Origin: Acidobacteriaceae bacterium
Lineage (GTDB): Bacteria > Acidobacteriota > Terriglobia > Terriglobales > Acidobacteriaceae
DNA length: 57,944 nt
Assembly: GCA_003151155.1 (NCBI GenBank)
Contig: PLWX01000272.1
Coordinates: 1,448 to 59,391 of the forward strand
Direction of reading: 5' to 3'
The notes below the pieces were generated by a model. It saw only the letters and a program-made list of their open reading frames with translations, was not told the DNA's origin and did not search any database. Both the position numbers and the translations under genes were made by a program. Every line of letters begins with the position of its first letter. Positions within the stretch are counted from its first letter, which is position 1. Shown in pieces: positions 8,771-17,253 of the stretch.

Positions 8771-8800
8771 GGCGGCCTCGTAAACGGGGCCGCCTTTTAA
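8771..8800 (+). terminator. Rho-independent terminator after the catalase-like fragment
   Basis: GGCGGCC (8771-8777) pairs with GGCCGCC (8788-8794) and is followed by TTTTAATT. The T-run is on the + strand side only, so it serves the fragment gene; the end of the convergent modA overlaps its last bases. Confidence 0.75.
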
Positions 8801-9555
8801 TTCGTGGTAAATCCGTTCAGCTGAAGGGTGCGTCGTGCAGCGTCGCTGCCGAGAAACTCCACGAAGTTGTTCGCCGCTTCTGCATTTTTTGCATTCTTCA
8901 TCACCACGGCCGCTTGACGGATAGGCCGGTACTCTGTGGCCGGAACCTCGACAAAACGTCCTGCATTCTTCATGGTTGGACTCAGAGCCAGCGAGTACGC
9001 AATGATGCCGGCGTCAGCGTTGCCGCTCTGCACAAAGAGTGCGGCTTGCGAAATGTTTTCGCCGAATACCAGCTTGGTCGAGACCTGATCGTAAATTCCT
9101 TCTACTTTCAGTGCGGATGCTGCGGCCGTTCCGTAGGGCGCGTGTTGGGGATTAGCGATCGCTATTTTCTTCACCATTTCATTGGTTAACGCTTTGAGGC
9201 CTTGAGAAAGGTCGAGTTTGGATTCGCCGCGCACCCAGAGAACAATTTTTCCGGATGCATACTCGCGATACGTTCCTGGCGTAGTAAGGCCAGCATCCTG
9301 CAGATTCTGCGGATATTGTGTGTCGGCAGAAAGGAATATATCGAAGGGCGCACCGTTCTGCAGCTGTTGATAGAAGTTGCCCGACGAGCCGAACGACACG
9401 ATGACCTTGCAATGAGTTTGTTTCTCAAATTGCTCCGCAAGGACGGGCATCGCCACGGTTAAATCCGAAGCAGCCGCAACGTGAATTTCCTGGGCGGCCG
9501 AAAAACTGCACAGCCCGGCAGTCAGAGCGAGACAGAGTGCGAGGACCTTGGTCAT
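8797..9555 (-). CDS. modA: Molybdate ABC transporter substrate-binding protein
   Basis: A 252-residue periplasmic protein of the ModA family that captures molybdate or tungstate for an ABC importer. It has a signal peptide (MTKVLALCLALTAGLCSFSA), then the family opening (HVAAASDLTVAM), the oxyanion-binding SSGNFYQQLQNGAPFDIFLSA pattern (shown in part), and the C-terminal VVMKNAKNAEAANNFVEF. Alternative starts: ATG at 9555, chosen here, or TTG at 9576. No modB or modC follows, so the permease must be encoded elsewhere. The upstream gene on the same strand, 27 bases away, encodes the deiodinase-like selenoprotein, so both may share a transcript. Confidence 0.9.
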   Translation of the reverse strand: MTKVLALCLALTAGLCSFSAAQEIHVAAASDLTVAMPVLAEQFEKQTHCKVIVSFGSSGNFYQQLQNGAPFDIFLSADTQYPQNLQDAGLTTPGTYREYASGKIVLWVRGESKLDLSQGLKALTNEMVKKIAIANPQHAPYGTAAASALKVEGIYDQVSTKLVFGENISQAALFVQSGNADAGIIAYSLALSPTMKNAGRFVEVPATEYRPIRQAAVVMKNAKNAEAANNFVEFLGSDAARRTLQLNGFTTN

Positions 9556-9582
9556 GGCACTAGGATAATCCGACAACTGATG

Positions 9583-10323
<741 letters not shown>

Positions 10324-10401
10324 GACTTGGACGAAGGGCTACAGATCGACGATCATCGATGTGAATCCAGCCGATCGCAATACTATAAAACCACTACGCC
10401 C

Positions 10402-11613
10402 TCATGGTTGTACCTTCACCATCACGACACCGTGGGAAGGCACGCCGGTGGAAAACTGATCTTTGAAGCTACCAAGATCTTTGTGACTCCAGAGGTCGCG
10501 AAGGTTGGCCGCGAGGTGACTGGGATATCCGAGATCGTTCCAGCGCAAGGTGATCATCTGCTCGGATGCTCCGCGGTTCAAAAGCACTGCAGCACGAGAG
10601 CCGTCGGCCATTTCCTTTGCCCAGACTTCAAGATCGCCATTCTGGCTGACGCGATGACCTTCTCGGCTCAGCGGATCCTGATCGACGGCGATGACTTCTT
10701 TGTTGATCAGAATGTCGCGAATCTCGGGTCGCATGCTGCGCACGTCGTTACCGGAAATCAGCGGCGCGGCAAGAATTGCCCATAGGCTGAAGTGTGAACG
10801 ATATTCGGTATCGGTCATACCACCGTTGCCGACTTCCAGCATGTCAGGGTCGTTCCAGTGGCCGGGCCCGGCAAAACTCTCCAGGCCGACTTGTTGATCG
10901 ACTATGGCCAGCATGCCGTTCGAACAGCAGCTGCCGTCGGGCCATTTCGTTTGACCTTCCCACTTGTCGCTGATGTCGCCGGTGGTACGCCAGAGATTGC
11001 CGACGCCATTTCCCCAGAGCCAGGGTTTGTTGGTGCCCCATTCGCAGAGGCTGAGCACGATGGGACGGCCCGCAGCATCGAGTGCGTCGCGCATGGTTTT
11101 GTAGGACGCGGGACCGTTTTGCGTGCCGGTGTTGCACCAGTCGAGCTTGAGGTAGTCCACTTCCCAAGCTGCGTATTGCAGCGCGTCCTGAAATTCGTGG
11201 CCGCGGCTGCCGGGGCGTCCAGCGCAGGTCTTGGTGCCAATGTCGGAATAGATACCGAACTTCAGACCTTTCGAATGGACGTAATCGGCAAGCGCCTTGA
11301 TACCCGAGGGAAAGTGCTGCGGGTCAGCAACGATGTTTCCATTTTTGTCACGCGATACCTGCCAGCAGTCGTCGATGACGACGTACTGGTAGCCAGCGTC
11401 TTTCATGCCCGAGGACACCATGGCATCGGCGGTCTGGCGAATCAGATTTTCATCTACGTTGCATTGGAACTTGTTCCAGCTGTTCCATCCCATGGGCGGA
11501 GTGGGAGCGTACGCATTGATGTCCGGCTTGGGTGTCGATTGAGCAGGAGAAAGGGTGGAAAGGATGCCAAGCAGAATGAATGCAGTGGAAAGGGCAAAGT
11601 TCCTAGATGTCAT
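10402..11613 (-). CDS. Secreted alpha-galactosidase, GH27
   Basis: A 403-residue glycoside hydrolase of family GH27, which removes terminal alpha-galactose with retention of configuration. A signal peptide (about 1-25) precedes TPPMGWNSWNKF, the family's opening. YLKLDWC places the nucleophile at Asp158, and RTTGDI places the acid/base at Asp213. VVIDDCW and FGIYSD are further hallmarks. The C-terminal part is the small beta-sandwich domain. GGGAGG-like sequence lies ten bases before the ATG. A TATACT box is visible about 75 bases upstream. No transporter or linked hydrolase lies alongside. Confidence 0.93.
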   Translation of the reverse strand: MTSRNFALSTAFILLGILSTLSPAQSTPKPDINAYAPTPPMGWNSWNKFQCNVDENLIRQTADAMVSSGMKDAGYQYVVIDDCWQVSRDKNGNIVADPQHFPSGIKALADYVHSKGLKFGIYSDIGTKTCAGRPGSRGHEFQDALQYAAWEVDYLKLDWCNTGTQNGPASYKTMRDALDAAGRPIVLSLCEWGTNKPWLWGNGVGNLWRTTGDISDKWEGQTKWPDGSCCSNGMLAIVDQQVGLESFAGPGHWNDPDMLEVGNGGMTDTEYRSHFSLWAILAAPLISGNDVRSMRPEIRDILINKEVIAVDQDPLSREGHRVSQNGDLEVWAKEMADGSRAAVLLNRGASEQMITLRWNDLGYPSHLAANLRDLWSHKDLGSFKDQFSTGVPSHGVVMVKVQP

Positions 11614-11741
11614 TGCGGAAGTGCCTCCCGATGAAAGCGCATGGTGATGCGAGCGATGACGAGAAAGCCAGTGTTGCGAAGACTGTCTAGTATATTTCAG
11701 GTATTGTTCCTGCGTCGCATCCTCCGTAGAGTCTCGCTCGA

Positions 11742-13142
11742 TTGCTGGTGCTCGCGAAAGTTTCTAACGAAAGGGCTGTAATCATCGGGGACGTTGCAAA
11801 CTTACGTCGGGAACTGGGGCTTGGGTCGGCAATCGCCGCCGTGGTGGGCGAATCGATCGCCATCGGAATCTTCATGACACCGGCGGGAATGGCGAAGGCG
11901 CTTGGCTCGCCATTCTGGCTGCTTTTTGTATGGACGCTGATGGCAGCCATGGCGCTCAGCGGCGCGCTCTGTTTCGGCGAATTAGCAACACGATTTCCGG
12001 AAGACGGCGGTTTGTACGTCTACCTGCGCGAAGCGTACGGAAAGCGGATTGCGTTCTTGTACGGCTGGATGTGCCTGCTGGTAATGGATCCGGGAATCAC
12101 GGCGGCCCTGGCTGTGGGCATGGCGACTTACGCCTCCTATGTCTTTGGATGGAGCAGCACCATCACGAAGTCTGCCGCGATTGCGACCCTGCTCGCGCTT
12201 GGACTGATCAACATCGTGAACCTGCGGATCAGCGCGGGACTGCTGCGGGTTGTTACCTGGCTCAAGTTTGGAATTCTCGGCGTAATCGTATTGCGAGGGC
12301 TGTTGTTTGGATTGGGAGCTTGGCGGAATTTTGTGCCCTTCGTTCATCAACGCTCGGGATCGATGCCGCTCTTCCCGGCACTCGCAGTCGCGGCCGTTGC
12401 AGCTTTCTTTTCATTTGGCGGCTGGTGGGATGTGAGCAAGATTGCCGGCGAAGTTAAGAATCCGGAACGTGTGCTGCCGCGTGCGCTGGTGGCAGGCGTG
12501 TTATGCGTGAGCGCTGTCTATATCTTTATTACTGGCGTCTTTTTATATCTTGTGCCCTTGGAGAGAGTCAGTTCTGATCAGGGTTTCGTCACGGTCGCGG
12601 GAGAAGTATTGTTCGGCGCAGCGGGCGCCAGGGTGTTGTCGGGGGCAGTGGTCGTCTGCGTATTGGGAAGCGTGGCGGTTCTGATCATGGTGGCGCCACG
12701 GGTCTATTACGCCATGTCGCGAGATGGCCTGTTCTTCTCGGCGATCGCAGTTCCACATCCCAAGTTTAGGACGCCCTCGCGCGCCATCCTCTTGCAAGTC
12801 GTAATGGCTTCGGTGTTGGTGGGCTTTGGCAGCTTCAACCAGATTATTTCGTATTTCATCTTTGCGGCGGTGGCGTTCCTGGGGTTGACGGTGAGCACGA
12901 TCTTTCGCTTTCGCCGTCGGGGCTCGGACACCGCTACATACGTGGGCGCTGCAGGGTACCCGTACACGCCGATCTTTTTCATTGTTCTTGTCGTCGTGCT
13001 GCTCGGATTGATCGTGCTGCATAATCCGTGGCAGGCGCTGATCGGTGTAGCGGTCGTGGCTGCTGGTCTTCCGGTTTATGCGCTGGTGGACCGGTCGCAC
13101 GGGGTTCCTGCCATCCGCGGGGAAGTCTATATAAAGGAATAA
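11742..13142 (+). CDS. APC-family amino-acid permease
   Basis: A 466-residue inner-membrane transporter of the amino acid-polyamine-organocation superfamily, with about twelve hydrophobic helices. The first helix region shows AAVVGESIAIGIFMTPAG, the unwound substrate-binding segment of APC proteins, and FSFGGWWDVSKIAGEVKNP is the conserved helix 6 and loop. Substrate cannot be assigned; LAT-type exchangers and serine/threonine carriers are the closest style. The start is uncertain: TTG at 11742 gives the full frame but has no clear ribosome binding site. The AhpD-like selenoprotein gene follows three bases after the stop, so both belong to one operon. Confidence 0.85.
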   Translation: MLVLAKVSNERAVIIGDVANLRRELGLGSAIAAVVGESIAIGIFMTPAGMAKALGSPFWLLFVWTLMAAMALSGALCFGELATRFPEDGGLYVYLREAYGKRIAFLYGWMCLLVMDPGITAALAVGMATYASYVFGWSSTITKSAAIATLLALGLINIVNLRISAGLLRVVTWLKFGILGVIVLRGLLFGLGAWRNFVPFVHQRSGSMPLFPALAVAAVAAFFSFGGWWDVSKIAGEVKNPERVLPRALVAGVLCVSAVYIFITGVFLYLVPLERVSSDQGFVTVAGEVLFGAAGARVLSGAVVVCVLGSVAVLIMVAPRVYYAMSRDGLFFSAIAVPHPKFRTPSRAILLQVVMASVLVGFGSFNQIISYFIFAAVAFLGLTVSTIFRFRRRGSDTATYVGAAGYPYTPIFFIVLVVVLLGLIVLHNPWQALIGVAVVAAGLPVYALVDRSHGVPAIRGEVYIKE

Positions 13143-13145
13143 TCC

Positions 13146-13748
13146 ATGGCGGAAAAAGATTTGATCGACGAATCGCGAAACACCAAGATACGAATCACTG
13201 AAGACGCCGAAGCCACCGGCGAAACCGCTGCTGCCTACGACGCGTGGCGCGCTAGTTCCGGACGACAGCAAGTGCCTGGCATCATCAAGTGCTTTGGCGC
13301 ACGTCCCGACTTCCTGAAGCAAGTGGTGGAGTTCTCGAATACGATCCACTTCTCGGAAGGACACTTGCCGCGGCGTCTCAAGGAGATGATCGCCAGCTAT
13401 GTTTCTTACCTGAACCGGTGCCCGTATTGACTGGACAGCCATGCATACTTCCTGCGTGTCCAGGGAGCAGACGAACAATGTGTGCAAGCGATCTTTGAGG
13501 GAAAGCTTGATGAGGCCGGCCTCAGCGCAGCCGAACTTACGCTGATGCATTACACCGAGTTGATTACGAACTCAGCGAGCCGATCGACCGCCGAGGATGT
13601 TCAGAAACTCAGGGAGGTTGGGTTCAGCGAGGACCAGATCGCGGAGGCGGTTTACATCATCGCCATGTTCGCTTTTTTCAATCGCGTGGCCGATGCTTTC
13701 GGGGTGCCACCGCAGAATTATTTGATCACAGGTAAAGTCACGCCTTAA
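13146..13748 (+). CDS. AhpD-like peroxidase, predicted selenoprotein (UGA = Sec95)
   Basis: A 200-residue frame interrupted only by TGA at 13428-13430 (codon 95). The protein reads NRCPY-U-LDSHAYFL, so the AhpD/carboxymuconolactone-decarboxylase motif C-x-x-C-x-x-x-H becomes C92-P-Y-U95-L-D-S-H99, with selenocysteine replacing the second cysteine. The frame afterwards remains typical of the family (LTLMHYTELIT, VGFSEDQIAEAVYIIAMFAFFNRVADA). AhpD proteins are disulfide-linked peroxidase partners. AAGGA precedes the ATG, which begins four bases after the permease stop. A 7-bp stem starts directly after the TGA. A nonsense mutation is the alternative, but the intact 3' half argues against it. 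Read conventionally it appears as a 94-residue ORF plus an 88-residue ORF. Confidence 0.87.
13431..13463 (+). other. SECIS-like stem-loop of the AhpD-like gene
   Basis: CTGGACA (13431-13437) pairs perfectly with TGTCCAG (13457-13463), the base of the stem abutting the TGA. An inner 3-bp helix, GCA (13443-13445) with TGC (13453-13455), presents a 7-base apical loop 16-22 bases after the TGA. Geometry suits a bacterial SECIS, although the apical loop lacks the usual G. Confidence 0.5.
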
Positions 13749-13763
13749 TCGGTGCAGGTTTCG

Positions 13764-13787
13764 GAGTGAGCTGTCTGGCAGCCACTC
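13764..13787 (+). terminator. Hairpin after the permease/AhpD operon
   Basis: GAGTG-A-GCTG pairs with CAGC-CACTC around loop TCTGG (nine pairs, one bulge). No T-run follows, so termination is only a guess. It lies between the selenoprotein stop and the next promoter. Confidence 0.3.
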
Positions 13788-13796
13788 TGGAGCCCG

Positions 13797-13802
13797 TATA
13801 AT
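13797..13802 (+). promoter_or_regulatory. Probable -10 box for the TPR/FG-GAP operon
   Basis: A perfect TATAAT lies 36 bases before the GTG start of the next gene; a recognisable -35 hexamer at the right distance is weak (CTGGCA with a 16-base spacer). It would drive the four-gene + strand operon that follows. Confidence 0.45.
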
Positions 13803-13837
13803 CGTGAGGAAACTCCGCCTCAGAGGTCTTATCTCGC

Positions 13838-16800
13838 GTGCAAAAATTCTGCAGCCTTTTTCTCTCCGTGCTTGCGCTGGCTGGCAGCGCCTTGGCGTCC
13901 TCGACCGATACAAAGCCTGATCCAGTCGCCGCCGTACGCTTGAACAATCTCGGCGTGGCGATGATGAACCAGCAGCGCATGGACAAGGCTGTGGAGAAAT
14001 TCACGCAGGCGTTGGAACGCGATCCATCGCTGGCGACCGCGGAGATGAATAAAGGTATTGCGCTGCTGAACCTGCAGAAGCTTCCCGAGGCAGAAACGGC
14101 GCTGCAGCATGCCGCTACACTTAAGCCCGACGATCCGCGGGTGTGGTGCAACCTGGGGCTGCTTTATCGATCGCTGGGCAAATATAAAGAAGGCATTGAA
14201 GACTTCGAGCGGGTGGTGAAGATTGACCCAACCGACGCCGATTCGTACTACCTGATCGGCTCGTTGCATCTGCAGTTGCAGGAATATGACGCTGCGATCT
14301 CGGCGTTTGAAACCGCACTGAAGATCAATTCGTTACATGCGTCGTCCGAGTTCGGATTGGCGCGCGCTCTGCAACGCTCCGGCAAAACCGATCTGGCGCG
14401 CGAGCACCTGCACACCTTCGAACACCTTACCCACGACAAGATCTCCGCGGCGATGACGCTCTCGTATGGCGAGCAGGGCCGCTATTCGACCGTGGAAGAC
14501 ATTCGCACCAGCGAACCAGACGTGGCTCCGATGATCCCGGTAAGTTTCGTCGCGCAGTCGATCGCAAGCGCGAGCAAAGCCGAATCGTCCGGCGGGATGT
14601 GCATGCTCGACGTGAACGGAGATGGGAAAGCAGATCTCATCGTCCTGCAATCCGGTGCCAGCGCAGTTCGCGTCTTCCTGAATGAAGGCAAGGATCACTT
14701 CAAGGAAGCGGCGGCGTCGGATTTCGGAATCAGCCTGAAGGGCAAAGGCGTCTCCTGCGCCGTCGGCGATTTCGACAATGATGGGCACCCCGACCTGGTC
14801 GTCGCGCTCGAGGATCAAGTTGTGCTGTACAAGAATCTGGCGAACGGAAAATTTCAGGACGTAACGAAGACGGCGGGAATTACGGCGTTGAACCGTCCGG
14901 CGGGCATGACGTTCATCGACTACGATCACGACGGCGATCTCGACTTGTTCATTACGGGCAGTCCGCTGGCAGGTCGTTCCAACAGCAACGTTCTATGGCG
15001 CAATAATGGCAACGGCACCTTCACGGAGTGGACCGAGCAAACCGGCTTGCAAGGTTCTGGCGCGACGACTTCGGCAGTGCTTTCCGATCTAAATAATGAC
15101 CGCGCCGTCGATCTGCTGGTGGCCGGAGGATCTGCGCCGATGTTCTACGCGAATCCGCGGGAAGGGAAGTTCAAGGCCTCGCCGATCTACGAAGAAAAAC
15201 TCGCGCCGAGCGTAGGCGCTTACATTATCGATTTCAACAAAGACGGTTGGATGGACATCGTGCTGACGCACGCGGGAGCGCCGGGCATCTCGCTGTGGAA
15301 GAACGTCGACGGAAAGCGCTTTGAACGCGTGCCGCTGCCGATCGAAGACGCGACTCGCGGCTGGGGCGTGACTGCCATCGACTTTGATAACGATGGTTGG
15401 ATCGACCTCGCAGCGGTTGTCGAGACTGCGCATGGTTCGGAGGTTCGCGTGTTGCGTAATACGGGAACAGCTGGCTTTGTTGACGTTTCGAAAAAGCTGG
15501 GGCTCGATAAAGTCCAACTCAAGAATCCTCGCGCGCTGGTGGCTGCCGATATCGATGGGGATGGTGCCGCTGATCTGCTCGTAACCCAGACCGATGCGGG
15601 TCCTGTCCTGCTTCACAATGAAGGCGGCGCGCGTAATCATTCGTTGCGCATTTCGCTGGCGGGACTTGCAGACAACAAATCCGGTATCGGAACGAAGCTC
15701 GAGGTTTTCGCCGAGGGACTCTGGCAGAAGTGGGAGACAATCGGCGGTTCGGGATATCTATCACAGGGGCCGAATGAAATTCTCGTCGGACTTGGCCAGC
15801 ATTCCAGTGCTGACATCGTCCGCATGTTGTGGCCCACCGGCGTGCTGCAAGATGAGACCGAGGTCGCTCTCGAAAAGCCAATTTCATTCATGGAACTCGA
15901 TCGCCGCGGTAGCTCCTGTCCGACGCTCTTCGCCTGGGACGGAGCAAAGTACAAATTTGTCACCGATGTAATCGGTGCGGCGGTTATAGGCCACTGGGTT
16001 TCACCGACGGAGAAGAACAACGCCGATCCCGATGAGTGGGTGAAGATCGATGGCTCGCAGATCAAAGCCCGTAATGGCAAACTCAGCCTGCGTTTCGGCG
16101 AGCCGATGGAAGAGGTGAATTTCGTTGACCAGGTGCGCATGATCGCCGTCGATCACCCGGCGAACAACGAGGTCTATCCGGACGAACGTTTCCTCAATGA
16201 GCCGCCGTTTGCCTCTGGCAAGGTGGTGGTCACTGGGCGACCACATCCACCAGTTGGTGCATGGGACAACGATGGGAAAGATGTTCGCGATTTATTGCGC
16301 GACCACGACCATCGGTTTGTGCGCGACTTCCACAACTTGAGTTACGCCGGATACGCAAACCTCCACTCGCTGACTCTCGACCTTGGCGAGTGGACGCCGC
16401 AAGCACCGCTGCGGTTGTTCCTCCAAGGATTCATTGAATATTTCTCCGCCAGTTCGATGTATGCCGCGTGGCAAGCGGGGATTTCGCCGATCGCTCCGTA
16501 TGTCGAAGCGCAAATGCCGAACGGCGAGTGGAAGCGAGTGATCGACGACATGGGCTTCCCCGCGGGTCTGCCACGCATGATCACCGTGGACCTGACGGGC
16601 AAAGTTCCGGCGGGCACACGCAAGATCCGCCTCGTCACGAACCTGCAAATCTATTGGGACCAGATTCTAGTCGATAATTCAACGCCGGCCGCTGCTCCGC
16701 GGGTCACCGAGCTTCCGCTTGCAGCTTCGGATCTTGAGTTCCGTGGTTATCCGCAACAGGTGGACGGTAAGACCCCGGGTGATCTGAATTATCTATATGA

Positions 16801-17215
16801 AAACGTCAGCCAGACCGGACCGTTTGCACGCGAGCGCGGAGATTACACCCACTACGGGGATGTGACCGACCTGCTCAAACAAGTCGACGATCATTACGTG
16901 ATCTTCGGCAGCGGGGAAGACATGGATCTGGAGTTCGACAGCGCCGCCTTGCCGATGCTGCCGGTCGGCTGGAAGCGTGACTATTTCTTCTATGCCAACG
17001 GATTCGTGAAGGACATGGACTTTTACGAAGCCGCTCCCTTCACGGTGGCGGATCTGCCGTTCCACCGGATGAGCACCTACCCTTACCCCGATCGCGAGCA
17101 CTACCCGGATGATGCCGACTCCATCCGGTACCGGCTGGAATGGAATGACCGCTTCGATTCGGGTACGGAGACCAGCAGCCACTACGGATTCCACTATCAG
17201 AAGCGAAGTCAATAG
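13838..17215 (+). CDS. Secreted TPR - FG-GAP/VCBS - UnbV fusion protein
   Basis: A 1125-residue exported protein starting at a GTG. A signal peptide (about 1-22, ending SALASS) is followed by TPR repeats at about 30-200 (LNNLGVAMMNQQRMDKAV and similar), then FG-GAP/VCBS propeller blades with calcium-type loops (DVNGDGKADL, DFDNDGHPDL, DYDHDGDLDL, DFNKDGWMDI, DFDNDGWIDL, DIDGDGAADL) at about 245-600, an ASPIC/UnbV-like segment at 600-680, and a C-terminal 430-residue region beginning SCPTLFAWDG whose fold I do not recognise. In this window TPR and CRTAC1 proteins are usually separate neighbours, so this fusion suggests that they act together. It heads an operon with a cytochrome, a CRTAC1 protein and an amidase. 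Confidence 0.88.
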   Translation: MQKFCSLFLSVLALAGSALASSTDTKPDPVAAVRLNNLGVAMMNQQRMDKAVEKFTQALERDPSLATAEMNKGIALLNLQKLPEAETALQHAATLKPDDPRVWCNLGLLYRSLGKYKEGIEDFERVVKIDPTDADSYYLIGSLHLQLQEYDAAISAFETALKINSLHASSEFGLARALQRSGKTDLAREHLHTFEHLTHDKISAAMTLSYGEQGRYSTVEDIRTSEPDVAPMIPVSFVAQSIASASKAESSGGMCMLDVNGDGKADLIVLQSGASAVRVFLNEGKDHFKEAAASDFGISLKGKGVSCAVGDFDNDGHPDLVVALEDQVVLYKNLANGKFQDVTKTAGITALNRPAGMTFIDYDHDGDLDLFITGSPLAGRSNSNVLWRNNGNGTFTEWTEQTGLQGSGATTSAVLSDLNNDRAVDLLVAGGSAPMFYANPREGKFKASPIYEEKLAPSVGAYIIDFNKDGWMDIVLTHAGAPGISLWKNVDGKRFERVPLPIEDATRGWGVTAIDFDNDGWIDLAAVVETAHGSEVRVLRNTGTAGFVDVSKKLGLDKVQLKNPRALVAADIDGDGAADLLVTQTDAGPVLLHNEGGARNHSLRISLAGLADNKSGIGTKLEVFAEGLWQKWETIGGSGYLSQGPNEILVGLGQHSSADIVRMLWPTGVLQDETEVALEKPISFMELDRRGSSCPTLFAWDGAKYKFVTDVIGAAVIGHWVSPTEKNNADPDEWVKIDGSQIKARNGKLSLRFGEPMEEVNFVDQVRMIAVDHPANNEVYPDERFLNEPPFASGKVVVTGRPHPPVGAWDNDGKDVRDLLRDHDHRFVRDFHNLSYAGYANLHSLTLDLGEWTPQAPLRLFLQGFIEYFSASSMYAAWQAGISPIAPYVEAQMPNGEWKRVIDDMGFPAGLPRMITVDLTGKVPAGTRKIRLVTNLQIYWDQILVDNSTPAAAPRVTELPLAASDLEFRGYPQQVDGKTPGDLNYLYENVSQTGPFARERGDYTHYGDVTDLLKQVDDHYVIFGSGEDMDLEFDSAALPMLPVGWKRDYFFYANGFVKDMDFYEAAPFTVADLPFHRMSTYPYPDREHYPDDADSIRYRLEWNDRFDSGTETSSHYGFHYQKRSQ

Positions 17216-17253
17216 TATTTTTCTACGATTGCAGAGATGTTTCCCTTAATGGA

